Shown here one piece after another: positions 1 to 9,809 of a stretch of 21,696 nucleotides of DNA (position 1 is the stretch's first letter; every line of letters starts with the position of its first letter). The translations under genes were made by a program, and so were the position numbers. This DNA comes from Chara braunii (lineage: Eukaryota; Streptophyta; Charophyceae; Charales; Characeae): contig BFEA01000089.1 of assembly GCA_003427395.1 (NCBI GenBank), positions 1,383,743 to 1,405,438 of the forward strand, in the 5' to 3' direction. The notes under the pieces were generated by a model. The model ran no database searches, had not been told where the DNA came from, and saw nothing but the letters and a program-made list of their open reading frames with translations.

Positions 1-2620
1 ACCAAAGCGACTACAGTACACACATACATGAGTTATGGAGCAACTAGGAAGGAACCAATACTTCACCAAGTGAGAGAAAGACTGAAGTTGCACCATTGAG
101 ACTATATCACACACATACATGAGCTATGGAGCAATTAGAAAGGAACCGATACTTCACCAAGTGAGAGGAAGACTGAACTTGCACCAAAGAGACTACAGCA
201 TACACATACATGAGTTATAGAGCAACTAGGAAGGAACCGCCACATCACCAAATGAGAGAAAGACTGAACTTGCACCAATGAGACTACAATACATACATAC
301 ATGAGCTATGGAACAACTAGGAAGGAACCGATACTGCACCAAGTGAGAGGAAGACTGAACTCACACCAAAAAGACTACAACACACACATACATGAGCTAT
401 GAAGCATCTAGGAAGGAATCGGTACTTCACCAAGTGAAACAACGACTGAACTTGCACAAAAGAGACTGCAACATACACATGCTTGAGCTACGGAGCAACT
501 AGGAAGGAACCGGTACTTCACCAAGTAAGAGGAAGATTGAGCTTGCACCAAAGCGACTACAGTACACACATACATGAGCTATGAAACAACTAGGAAGGAA
601 CCGACATTTCGCCAAGTGAGAGAAAGACTGAACTTGCACCAAAGAGACTACAGCACATACATACATGAGCTATAGAGCAACTAGGAATGAACCGGTACTT
701 CACCAGGTGAGAGAAAGACTGAACTTGCACTGTTGAAACTACAACATACACATACATGAGCTATGGAGCATCTAGGAAGGAACTGGTACTTCACCAAGTG
801 AGAGGAAGACCGAACTTGCACCAAAGAGACTACAACACATACATAAATGAGCTATGGAGCAACTAGGAAGGAACCGGTACTCCACAAAGTGAGAGAAAAA
901 CTGAACTTGCACCATTGAGACTACAACACACACATACATGAGCTATGGAGCAACTAGGAAGGAACTGATACTTCACTAAGTGAGAGGAAGACTGAACTTG
1001 CACCAAAGCGACTACAGTACACACATACATGAGCTATGGAGCAGCTAGGAAGAAACCGGTACTTCACCAAGTGAGAGAAAGACTGAACTTGCACCATTGA
1101 GACTACAACACACACATACATGAGAAATGGAGCGACTAGGAAGGAACGGATACTTCACCAAGTGAGAGGAAGACTGAACTTGCACCAAAGAGACTACAAC
1201 ACACACATACATGAGCTATGGAGCAACTAGGAAGGAACTGTCACATCACCAAATGAGAGAAACACTGAACTTGCAGCACTACAGTACATACATACATGAG
1301 GTATGGAACAACTAGGAAGGAACCGATACTTCACTAAATGAGAGGAAGACTGAACTCGCACCAAAGAGACTACAACACACACATACATGAGCTATGGAAC
1401 ATCTAGGAAGGAACGGGCACTTCACCAAGTGAGAGAAGTCTGAACTTACACCGTTGAGACCACAACACACACATAGATGAGCTATGGGGCAACTAGGAAG
1501 GAACCGCTACTTCACCAAGTGAGAGGAAGAATGAACTTGGACCAAAGAGACTACAACACACACGTACATGAGCTATGGAGCAACTAGGAAGGAACCGACA
1601 TTTCGCTAAGTGAGAGAAAGACTGAACTTGCACCAAAGAGACTAAAACACATATATACATGAGCTATGGAGCAACTAGGAAGGAACCGGTACTTCACTAA
1701 TTGAGAGAAAGACTGAACTTGAATCATTGAAACTACAACACACACATACATGAGCTATGGAACATCTAGGAAGGAACCGGTACTTCACTAAGTGAGAGGA
1801 AGACTAAACTTGCACCAAAGAGACTACAACACATACATACATGAGCTATGGAGCAACTAGGAAGGAACCGGTACGTCACCAAGTGAGAGAAAGACTGAAC
1901 TTGCACCACTGAGACTACAACACACTCATACATGAACTATGGAGCAGCTAGGAAGGAACCGATACTTCACCAAGTGAAAGAAAAACTGAAATTGCACCAT
2001 TGGGACTACAACACACACATACATAAGCTATGGAGCAACTAGGAAGGGACCGCCACATCATCAAGTAAGAGAAAGACTGAACTTGCACCAAGGAGACTAC
2101 AGCACATACATACATGAGCTATGGAGCAATTAGGAAGGAACCGGTATTTCACCAACTGAGAGAAAGGCTCAACTTGCACCATTGAGACTACAACACACAC
2201 ACACATGAGCTATGGAGCAACTAGGAAGGAACCGGTACTTCACCACGTGAGAGGAAGACTGAACTTGCACCAAAGAGACTACACTACATACATACATGAG
2301 CTATGGCGCAACTACGAAGTAGCCGGTACTTCACCAAGTAAGAGAAAGACTGAACTTGCACCCAAGAGACTACAACACATACATACATAAGCTATGGAGC
2401 AACTAGGAAGGAATCGGTACTTCACCAAGTGAGAGAAAGACTGAACTTACACCATTGAGACCACAACACACACATACATGAGCTATGTAGCAACTAGGAA
2501 GGAACCAGTACTTCAGCAAGTGAGAGAAAGACTAAACTTTGCACCAAAGAGACTACAAAAAATATATGCATGAGTTATGGAGCAACTAGGAAGGAACCGA
2601 TACTTCACCAAGTGAGAGAA
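1..2620. repeat. 91-bp satellite array, about 29 monomers, 11-monomer higher-order structure
   Basis: A unit starting GAGCTATGGAGCAACTAGG recurs every 91 bases (for example at 30, 121 and onward) to about 2620, with roughly 5-15% variation between copies. Copies loosely alternate between GAGAAAG...CATTGAG and GAGGAAG...CAAAGAG types. Rare variants recur 11 units apart: CACATCACCAAATGAG at 241 and 1242, and GACATTTCG at 603 and 1597. The second interval is 994 rather than 1001 because of small deletions near 1275 and 1435. The period is not a multiple of three and all frames contain stops, so the array is not coding. It enters the window already in progress at base 1. This is satellite DNA or a long minisatellite; a centromeric or heterochromatic location is only an inference. 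Confidence 0.95.
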
Positions 2621-2627
2621 GGATTGC

Positions 2628-2760
2628 TGCATGTGAGTGAGACTTGCTCAAACACATGCTGCCACTCGATGGAGACAACAAGAATCTTCACTGTGAAGGT
2701 TGAGTCCTACAGGTGAGTGAGACTAACTCAAACACCTGCACAAGACTCATGGAAGCAACC
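2628..2760. repeat. Imperfect 80-bp tandem duplication at the satellite edge
   Basis: GTGAGTGAGACT occurs at 2633 and again at 2713, each followed by related sequence (CTCAAACACATGCTG versus CTCAAACACCTGCAC, then GGAGACAAC versus GGAAGCAAC). These are two diverged copies of one unit, different from the 91-bp monomer, directly after the array breaks down. From 2761 to about 3000 I see only purine-biased unique sequence and no gene. Confidence 0.65.
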
Positions 2761-3007
2761 GTACTTGGATCGGATCACTACAAAGTGAAAAATCAGACAA
2801 TGCAAAGGACAAGAATCACCAAGATGGCAGTCTGAGTGAGAATCAATGTAGCGCTTCACCCCCAAGTGGAGGGAGGGGGAGAAGTTGAGGTGAGAGTGAG
2901 TAAAACTCTCCCGTAAGCCAAAAATCTCAAAGCTCAAAATGGCGATTTGCCAGGGAGTGAAGAAAATGGCCATCGTGGAGATACTACCAATGGAGAAACC
3001 ACTTCCC

Positions 3008-3173
3008 ATCTCTTCCCTAAAGAAGAAGTAGAAGATGATGGGGAAGAAGGAGAGGGGGAGGAGGAGATGAAGAGTAAAGCAATAAAGAAGAAAAGTAAAG
3101 AAGAAGAAGAAGAAGAAGAAGAAGAAGAAGAAGAAAGGAGAAAAAGAGGAAGAAGAGGAAGGAGAAGAAGAAG

Positions 3174-3203
<30 letters not shown>
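3008..3203. repeat. GAA-rich homopurine microsatellite
   Basis: The + strand is almost entirely A and G for about 195 bases, with pure (GAA)n blocks at about 3097-3135 and 3161-3203 separated by GGA/GAGG variants. It can be read as poly-Glu/Arg on + or poly-Ser/Leu on -, but those open frames only reflect the lack of T in the repeat. Long homopurine tracts of this kind can adopt triplex (H-DNA) structure. Confidence 0.93.
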
Positions 3204-3204
<1 letters not shown>

Positions 3205-3960
3205 TTCTCCTCCTTGTTCCTACTCACCTCTCCTTTCTTCTCCTGCTGTTGAAGACCAATCTTGATGAAGCTCCTTCCTCCAACTTAGCTATGGCTCTCT
3301 TCCCCCTCAAACCCTCATCTCCTTCCTCTCTCAGCCTCTCCTTGGCTATGGCAAGCTCCAACCACCAAGGCTATGGAGTCCTCCCCTCTAGGAGGGCTGA
3401 ATGATTCCACCAAGCCTCTCTCTCTCTCTCACAGCCTGGAGGCTATGACGGACCACTCCCTTGAGCCTTCACTTCTCACACTAGCTCCAATGGCAGCTTC
3501 TACTAGCCCACAACCTCCTCAAAGTCTCCCAACTGGCAGCGCTTCCACTCCTCTCACTCCAAGTGAGTAGAGTGCTCCTATGAGCTCACTTGGGCAGCAT
3601 GGACACTCCTCATGCAAATGTGAGTGTGGCGGAGTGCTCCCTCGGTTTATGTAGGTTGAAACTGATGAACCAGCCAGCCCATGGGCCTCCCCATGTGCCT
3701 CCAAGTGAACCGAGCTTCCCCCAAGGCCAAATCCTACCACCAGGCCTACCCGGGGTACCTGGGTCTCATTTTGGCCAAGTGCATGCAGTCCGAGTGTCTG
3801 GTACCAACCCGGACTGCCTCTTGGTCTCCTCGAGCCTCTTTTTCTTTTTCAAAGGCTTCCCCCTTGTGTCCAAATGCTCAAGGGGCAGCCTCACTTGAAA
3901 GAAAAAAAACCTTATGGGTCTTTTTCGATTTTTGTTGTTCCTACCCCATTTTGGGTTGGC
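3204..3960. other. Pyrimidine-rich non-coding stretch, no gene seen
   Basis: This stretch is C- and T-rich with short CT runs (for example around 3418-3430). The phrase GGCTATGG or TAGCTATGG recurs loosely at about 3287, 3342, 3368 and 3438, perhaps a decayed repeat. Short open frames here are proline/serine-rich and match no family I recognise. No splice-bounded exon or RNA gene is evident. Confidence 0.5.
3785..3817. repeat. Hairpin GCAGTCCG/CGGACTGC, 17-nt loop
   Basis: A perfect 8-bp inverted repeat (3785-3792 with 3810-3817). The same arms occur at 4556-4579 and, with one change, at 6331-6354, so this belongs to a recurring hairpin motif in this region. Confidence 0.7.
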
Positions 3961-4450
3961 TGATATATTTTTCTCCGTTTCTTCATTTTTTAGCCCCCTT
4001 GTGCTCCGATTTTTCCTTGGCTGCTTATTTTTGAGCCCCCTAGTCTCTCCTTCACCCTTCCTCTCTCATTTTCGCTTCCTAGCACCCTCTCCATAAACTC
4101 TTTCAGTTTTGCACTCATAGTGGCTAATATTTTTCACCGTCAAGATCTTGATCTTGACGACACTACTTGCTTACACATTCTTCCTCTTTTGCTAGCTTAT
4201 GGTTCCCTTGGGACTACTTAAGTCCTCGCCATTCTCCCATGCCAGTTCCATTCTCTAGTCCCGACGGGCGGTGGTCCCGCCAGCGCATGTCCCAAATTTC
4301 GACTATTTTTATGTGGGTTCATTTAGTCCCCGGTATCCTTCCCGGCGACGTCCCATTTTTATTTTGGGCCCCCTTGTCCCCGGCGGCCCCACTCACTTCT
4401 TCTCACGGACCTCAAGTGTCGCGAATATTCTAGGCCACGAGATCCACCAT
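3960..4450. repeat. Repeat family, copy A (diverged from 6390-6930)
   Basis: This copy shares ordered landmarks with 6390-6930: a CCCCCTTGTGCTCC-like block, GTGCTAATATTTTT-type sequence next to a GATCTTGATCTTGACG hairpin, a CTTGCTT...ATCCTTC block, CTTGGGAC...AAGTC, and then GTCCCCG/GTGGTCCCGCC-rich sequence. The order is preserved while the spacing has drifted, as expected for two old copies of one dispersed repeat. No protein domain is visible in either copy. It could be part of a non-autonomous transposon or of an LTR, but no boundaries were found. Confidence 0.6.
4138..4159. repeat. Perfect 10-bp hairpin CGTCAAGATC/GATCTTGACG
   Basis: Arms 4138-4147 and 4150-4159 are exact inverted copies with a 2-base spacer TT. 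The paralogous site at 6617-6640 keeps the right arm but has two mismatches in the left, so this palindrome is decaying in copy B of the surrounding repeat. Confidence 0.8.
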
Positions 4451-4555
4451 CTCGCGGCCCCTACTTACCGTCTTTATTTGTCCAAGCCAAAGACACTATT
4501 TTCTAGTATCTTGGGTGAACCAAGACACTTTTTCTTGTGACCTAGGCATCCCCAT

Positions 4556-4579
4556 GCAGTCCGTTATTTCTCGGACTGC
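4556..4579. repeat. Hairpin GCAGTCCG/CGGACTGC, loop TTATTTCT
   Basis: A perfect 8-bp stem with an 8-base loop. The loop and right arm are identical to those of the hairpin at 6331-6354, and the loop resembles the CTATATCT loop of the hairpin at 4714-4750. Confidence 0.8.
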
Positions 4580-4713
4580 CATAATGGCCTTCCCCCTAGC
4601 ATTATGACCCCGTAACATGCCTCCAACTGAAACAAAATGTAACGGCCAACTTCCAAGTGCATCCGGACTCAATATTGGCTCCGGATGCATCTAAAACATG
4701 TGTTTTCTCCTCC

Positions 4714-4750
4714 CCATGCAATCCCGAACCGCTATATCTCGGTTGCATGG
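4714..4750. repeat. Bulged hairpin with loop CTATATCT
   Basis: CCATGC (4714-4719) pairs with GCATGG (4745-4750), and AACCG (4727-4731) pairs with CGGTT (4740-4744), leaving a 7-base bulge on the left and the loop CTATATCT. The loop position and the following TCTCGG match the hairpins at 4556 and 6331, so this is probably a diverged member of the same motif. Confidence 0.6.
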
Positions 4751-4979
4751 GGCCTTGATTTTTCCTGATTTTCTCATCAAAATCAAGAGAAAATCAAAAT
4801 CTTTTGCAACCGCCACATCCCATAATGTATCTGGTCATGGATGTATCTCCCCAAGTGGCTGTTTTTTACCGTTAAACCATCAGTTCACCCACACTTATTT
4901 CAACGAACCAAAGAATGCATTTTGTCGAGCCTGAAAGTGACTTGTACCACCCGTTGGCAAATTGTGGGTGGTACCGGTA

Positions 4980-5960
4980 CCGACCTCTCTAAGGACTGAA
5001 GTGTTGGACGTGTGGCCAGCAGATGGAGCAAAAAGGAAGTTATATCACGTTTTCACTCATGTACGGCCCTAGCCAACTCTCGAATTCAAGGAAGCAGANA
5101 AAAAAAAAAAAAAAAACAAGGCCTCGACAGTTCAATGATGATATTTCAAGGCCATTGCCTTTTTCATAAGAGAAGAGAGGGAAAAAAAAAAAATAATGAC
5201 TATGAGTCTATGACACAACTGTGGGTCTCGCTGCCATAAGTTTTTGTCTTTTTTGCATGTGGAGAGTAGTGCAGCGAAGTCCTGTACCACAACCTCGCTC
5301 GGTTTTTCTCACCATGCAAAAAAAACAAAAATCATGTGGTGCATCTCTCTATGTTATAGCGGAAGATTCACTCTCGTTTTGCACATTTCGAGAGCAATTG
5401 AGTGAGGCCCTCAAGCAGGAATGACGGGTGAGGCCCTCAAGCTGGAAAGAAGGGTGCCTTCATCCCAAAATTGGGCCTCGCTGCAATACTCTCGGAATGT
5501 GCAATATGAGACTGAATTCACCACTAGAACATGGAAGGATACATTACCATTTTTTTTTTCTTTTGTGCACGTGGAGAGTGGTGCAGCGAGCCTCCCTCCA
5601 CCGCCATTCACGTGAATGCGCAAAATGAGACTGAATAGGCGGTGGAAAAAGAACACCCTGTTGGGGGGGGGGGGAACAATAAAACCTGTGGCGGTTCAAC
5701 TAGCCATATTCTCAGTGAAGATCCATTATGAACTTGCACAGTTGATGAGTGGTGGAGCCACGCCCTTCCCTGGTTCTTTTTTTTTTGTTTTCGTTTGTTT
5801 TTTTCTTTTGTCTTTTTCCTCAGTGGTGCTCTTTTGGGGCATGACAGTTGCAACATATTCTTTTCTCGTGTGTTCCTTTTGTAACGTTTTTTNNNNTGGT
5901 GCCATTTTTTTTTTTTTTTTTCGGCAGTGCAGATGTTTTCACTCCTGTTGCAGCCAGACC
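4980..5960. other. Mosaic of duplicated fragments, poly-A/T runs and two assembly N sites; no gene
   Basis: The phrase GTGGAGAGTAGTGCAGCGA (near 5260) returns as GTGGAGAGTGGTGCAGCGA (near 5570). TGAGGCCCTCAAGC occurs at about 5403 and 5430. AATATGAGACTGAAT (near 5503) returns as AAATGAGACTGAAT (near 5622). A single N lies at 5099 at the start of a poly-A run and four Ns lie at 5893-5896 after a T run. There are poly-T runs near 5549, 5780 and 5907 and a G run near 5665. Open frames here are short and of low complexity. I see repeat debris only. Confidence 0.6.
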
Positions 5961-6089
5961 TAGCACACGAGGAAGTTTTTTTGGGCTCACCGCCCTTGTC
6001 CTGCCAAACCTCTATCGGCCCTGAGTCGAACGGCCCAGTTCTGTTCGCAGTTTATTGCAATCGATGAACAATGCTCGTCAGTGAACTGG

Positions 6090-6270
6090 TGGTTTAAGAC
6101 TTTTTTTTTTTTCTCTCTTTTCTTTTCTTTTCTTTTTCCTCCATTTTCGACAATAGGGACCTGCCAATCCCTGCTTGTGGCAGTCCCTACTGACGGCCAA
6201 CTCACGCACTCCCTCTCACTCCTTTTGTTTTATTCTCCCACCTTTTTCTTTTCTTTTTATTTCTTTTCCT
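6090..6270. repeat. T-rich/CTTTT low-complexity tracts
   Basis: Two pyrimidine tracts dominated by TTTT and CTTTT lie at about 6099-6143 and 6226-6270. Between them is unremarkable sequence with no gene. Confidence 0.7.
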
Positions 6271-6330
6271 AGCATGCCAAGTGTCAACTAGCTGTTAAGG
6301 CATTTTCTAGGCCCTTCCTATGCCCAAGGT

Positions 6331-6354
6331 GCAGTTCGTTATTTCTCGGACTGC
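6331..6354. repeat. Hairpin GCAGTTCG/CGGACTGC, loop TTATTTCT
   Basis: An 8-bp stem with one G-T pair. Loop and right arm are identical to the hairpin at 4556-4579, about 1.8 kb upstream. Confidence 0.75.
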
Positions 6355-6389
6355 AATTGAGGTTCCCCCATACTCATTGGAGTCTCCTT

Positions 6390-6930
6390 TTGGCTCCCTT
6401 TCTTCCAAACTGTGCCCCCCTTTGCTTCAATTTTCTCTCGGGAGCCTACTTTTCACATGGAGCCTCTTTAGGCTCCATTTTTCTTGAGGTGGCTAGTCTG
6501 AGATATTTCGGATTGCTGCCATGCCTCTTCCCTTGCTTTTCTTTTGTTTTCCTTTCTGTTTTGGCCTTCCCGTTTGTCTCCACTAGTGTTTGCATTAGTG
6601 GTGCTAATATTTTTGGCCGTTTAGATCTTGATCTTGACGGCACGTCTTGCTTTTGGGCATCCTTCTCTTATGACCCTTCATAACTTTGCCTTGGGACATT
6701 ACAAGTCTCCGCCACTTGTCTCGCGCTAGTCCCCGACATTTATCCCGCGCTAGTCCCCGACACTTGTCCCGCCGGTGGTCACACTGCACTTGTCCCGTCG
6801 GTGGTCACATTGGCACTTGTCCCGCCGGTGGTCCCACCGGTACTTGGCCCCAAAATGCCATTATTTTTACTTAGTCCCCTATGGTCCCCGACACTTTTCC
6901 TTGCGGTGTTCCGGTTTCTCTTGGCCCTCT
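6390..6930. repeat. Repeat family, copy B (diverged from 3960-4450)
   Basis: The landmark order matches copy A, including GTGCTAATATTTTT followed by a GATCTTGATCTTGACGG half-palindrome (6617-6640). Inside is an extra perfect hairpin, ATGGAGCCT/AGGCTCCAT (6457-6465 and 6470-6478, loop CTTT). The GTCCCG-rich part has expanded into a minisatellite at 6713-6847. No coding capacity was recognised. Confidence 0.6.
6713..6847. repeat. 24-27-bp minisatellite, about 5 copies
   Basis: Successive units read ACTTGTCTCGCGCTAGTCCC..., ATTTATCCCGCGCTAGTCCC..., ACTTGTCCCGCCGGTGGTCAC..., ACTTGTCCCGTCGGTGGTCAC... and ACTTGTCCCGCCGGTGGTCCC.... The first two share a GCGCTAGTCCCCGAC tail and the rest a CGGTGGTC tail. 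The corresponding site in copy A (about 4255-4290) has a single unit, so the expansion is local. Confidence 0.85.
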
Positions 6931-7152
6931 CCGCCCCATTTCTAGTCTCTTTCTATGCCCCGCACGCCGGTCTCTCTGGTCGCGACCCTTTACTTGGCTC
7001 ACGGCCCTTTAGCTTTTCCTATGCCGCATCCCGGTGGCCTCCTTGGCCCGACTACGTTCTCACGTGGCGATGCCTCACTTATTATTTTCTCGACCTCCTT
7101 GACTCCTTTCTTCCAGCGGTACGCAACCCAGGGCATTATTTTTTCTAATGGT

Positions 7153-7174
7153 CCTTCTCCTTTCGAGGAGAAGG
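7153..7174. repeat. Perfect 9-bp hairpin with TTCG loop
   Basis: CCTTCTCCT (7153-7161), loop TTCG, AGGAGAAGG (7166-7174). A second hairpin, GCAGCG-CTT-CGCTGC, follows at 7195-7209. No gene or terminator context is visible, and a eukaryotic role is unknown. Confidence 0.7.
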
Positions 7175-7491
7175 GTCGCCTTTACTATTGTCTTGCAGCG
7201 CTTCGCTGCTTGCTATTCTGCCAGTCTCTTCTTGGTCCAGTGGTTCTGGCGGCCCAGGGCGTTCTCTAGGCCCCAAGGCGCTGACACTTATGCCTTTAGC
7301 CTTCCATCCTTTCTATCTCTCTTGCCTCCTGTTTTCTCTGTTGTGCACAATTCTGCCGTATATCATCTCTCAAGGGTCAGGACTTGTCTTGGTACCCACT
7401 GGTCCCAACAACATGTGGGTGACATAGAATGTATGCTTCCCACTCATTTTCCAAATTTCAGTGACATATTCACACCAGCCCTTTCCTCAGT

Positions 7492-7592
7492 GCATCTGAC
7501 TGCAATTATGGTCGAACCTCGATGAATCTCACCATAATCACGTCCAAAGCTTAGCAGGAAATGTCTGAGTGTTCGTAATTGCAGTCGGATAC
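7492..7592. repeat. Imperfect inverted repeat, 17-nt core arms
   Basis: GCATCTGACTGCAATTA (7492-7508) is mirrored by TAATTGCAGTCGGATAC (7576-7592) with two mismatches. The match may continue inward with gaps through CGAAC...CTC. This looks like a small fold-back or MITE-like structure. No transposase is nearby. Confidence 0.6.
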
Positions 7593-7732
7593 GTTTTCGA
7601 TGGCGCCCTACTGCCTTCACCCAAATAGACGCCCGACATTTTGGTTGTATCTAGACTTCAAGTTGCCCTAAATACAGCCATAAAGTCCTAGTGTGAGGCG
7701 TAGTGTTTTAAGTTCAACGGATATCCTAAAGG

Positions 7733-7864
7733 ACACTTTGAACACACATAATGGATCTCTCAGGTCTGAAACAGTCACGATGAGGTGAAGTGTGCTCTGG
7801 CGATAGCATAACGTCATTATGACTGTATCGGACCTGAGAGGTAGGTTGCGTGCGTTCAGGGTGT
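7733..7864. repeat. Fold-back element, 45-nt arms
   Basis: The left arm 7733-7777 and right arm 7820-7864 are the same length and inverted, with the best block CTCTCAGGTC[T/C]GA[A/T]ACAGTCA matching 19 of 21. The loop is 42 bases. The structure resembles a MITE or fold-back transposon. There is no coding content and no flanking target-site duplication that I can identify. Confidence 0.75.
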
Positions 7865-7869
7865 GGAAA

Positions 7870-9600
7870 GAGTGCTGACAGGTTTTCTTTATTTTTGTTT
7901 TTTTGTTGTTTTTAACAGCCTTTTCATGAGGCTCATTCTTCTCGTTCCTATTTCAACCAAAAATGAAACGCAGCCTGTAAGAGCCTCCTTTTCATAATGA
8001 TTGCATCTGACCTGAAGATCCGATTGGATACACTACTAAACCATGGAACTGTGGGTCCTGGACTGCCTCCGCCCAAAAAACATTTCAGGCCTCGGCACGG
8101 CCTGAAAAAAAATTGCGCGGCTTGTTCCTCATTTTTGGCAAGGCAGGGGAACTTCGTTTCATGTGCAATGCACGTTGTGCCACACATGCGCGATTGGCGT
8201 GCACGTGATGCACCGCAAGTATGGTACAAACCCAAAGAGAGGTGGAGGAGCAGTAAAGGGTTGTTGGTATGCATTGGCCGGTGGTTGGTAGGGAGGGATG
8301 GGTGGTTGGCCAGGATGCTGCGCCTGAGGGGCGGGGTTCTCCATCCAATATCTCCCACAGTTCGACCAACGCCCTCGTCCCCTGCCTCTACCGTACGCAC
8401 GCATGCATCACTACTCCAGACGTACTGCCCCGTGGACCAGCCCTGTTTCTTGTTTCCTCCAAAACGACCCAAATTTCCAATCCGAGCTCAACACAGTACC
8501 ATGCACTCCCATGTCCTACTTTGCTGTCAGCTGCGACGTGTCAATCAGTATCTGGCAAACTTGACTACTTGAAGAAGTGGAATCGCCGTTGTGACTCCTG
8601 CCAGCCCCTACTCTACGTGGCGCCTCGATAGTGCAGGTGATGATCCCTTACGTGTCCAGTCTTGTTAGTTCACTCATCGACCCCCCCGTGGCACGGAATC
8701 CCACCGTTCGCCGATTGCAAATTGCCTCCCCAGCGGCCATGTCAAGTTACGCCGCTGGATGATGCCACGGAATCCCACCGTTCGCCGATTGCAAATTGCC
8801 TCCCCAGCGGCCATGTCAAGTTACGCCGCTGGATGTTTTTGAGCGAACCGCCATACGCTGCAGCGTTCATTCGAATCACCACGCCGCATGAGCAGAAGCG
8901 CACCAACCTGAGTCAGCTCCACGATTCGCCCAATCGTTGTTGAAGATTCCTCATGCCGCCGTGTCACTCCGCTGGACTGCCACCATGTGCCACATCATCA
9001 AGTCGAAACGAACATCCTGGGTAGCAGCAGTGTCAGTTTCTCTCAGCTGCTGCTCATCCTTCACTACCGCCAGATGCTACCCGCATGCTGATCAGCCGAG
9101 GCGGCTGATTCGCCTAAACTCCCACCAAATGCTGATGAAGATATCAGCTCCGTGCGTGGAGCACCACTCAGAGCTATTCCCACACACCTCTGTCTTCCCC
9201 TACATCGCACCACGCAACAACTCGATTCACACACTCACATCCCCTATCAAGCTATTACTGACTTCCGCTGCCTTCAAACCACAATCCTCCCAGCGCGTTT
9301 ATTTCTCTCGCCAGCTGCGCGACCACCACCCCGAAAGTTCTGTTCCCAGCCCGCGATCAAGCACGCCACGAATAGCCAAGGCGAGTAACGAGAGAACGAA
9401 AGACACGATGAGCGCCCAAGCACACCACTACTGGAAGGAATACAACACTACTTATCATGAACAAAGTGGCAAAATGATACATGCACATCAGCCACCAGGG
9501 TGACTAACGGCGCTACACGATCGTCCCCAACACAAAACAGACCATTTGTGGGAGTGACGGAGGAAATGGGAGAGAAAAGGGGAAAAGAGAGAGGGAAGGA
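7870..9600. other. No supportable gene; unique-looking sequence with one tandem duplication
   Basis: Open frames of up to about 190 codons exist (7997-8572 on +, 7948-8472 on -, 8937-9503 on +), but they overlap on opposite strands, show no recognisable domain and have unbiased composition. A perfect 9-bp hairpin TTTCAGGCC/GGCCTGAAA lies at 8083-8107. The 3' part (9540-9600) is purine-rich. I cannot exclude exons of an unknown gene. Confidence 0.45.
8692..8835. repeat. Exact 74-bp tandem duplication
   Basis: CACGGAATCCCACCGTTCGC begins at 8692 and again at 8766. Bases 8692-8761 and 8766-8835 are identical over 70 positions, so this is either a very recent duplication or an assembly or sequencing stutter. 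Its reading content is not informative. Confidence 0.95.
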
Positions 9601-9639
9601 GTGAAGCATGTGTAGTCCGAGGTAACTTGGAGCATCCTC

Positions 9640-9805
9640 GGCTCTTGAATCAAGAGCCTTGATGCATCGAGGGCCTGATCCAAGGGATCAGACTACCGTC
9701 TTCACCGGAATATAATTCCCAGTCATTACAGCCGTATTTGGGGCGACTTTTGGTTAGGTCCGGTGATAATGACTGGCGTTTTATTTGGGTGAAGACCATA
9801 GTCTG
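9640..9805. repeat. Cluster of nested palindromes / fold-back element
   Basis: Three inverted structures lie in 166 bases. GGCTCTTG-AAT-CAAGAGCC is at 9640-9658. CTGATCC-AAG-GGATCAG is at 9675-9691. A larger fold-back has arms 9689-9733 and 9762-9805 sharing CAGACTA--GTCTTCACC and CCAGTCATTA blocks. The right arm, reversed, resembles 7615-7633 (CTTCACCCAAATAGACGCC), so this element and the 7.5-7.9 kb fold-backs may be one family. No coding content. Confidence 0.7.
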
Positions 9806-9809
9806 AGAT

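Noticed and set aside
1-2620. CRISPR-like array of direct repeats
   Set aside because: The 91-bp units are contiguous without unique spacers, and the surrounding sequence is eukaryotic.
2947-3252. Open frame encoding a Glu/Lys/Arg-rich protein (and a Leu/Ser-rich frame on the other strand)
   Set aside because: It is produced by the GAA repeat, with no conserved sequence outside it.
7948-8572. Overlapping open frames of 174 and 191 codons on opposite strands
   Set aside because: No recognisable domain, and both strands stay open only because stop codons are sparse in GC-rich sequence.
8937-9503. Open frame of 188 codons
   Set aside because: Its composition is random-like, with many His/Ser/Pro and no motif, and no splice or promoter context supports it.
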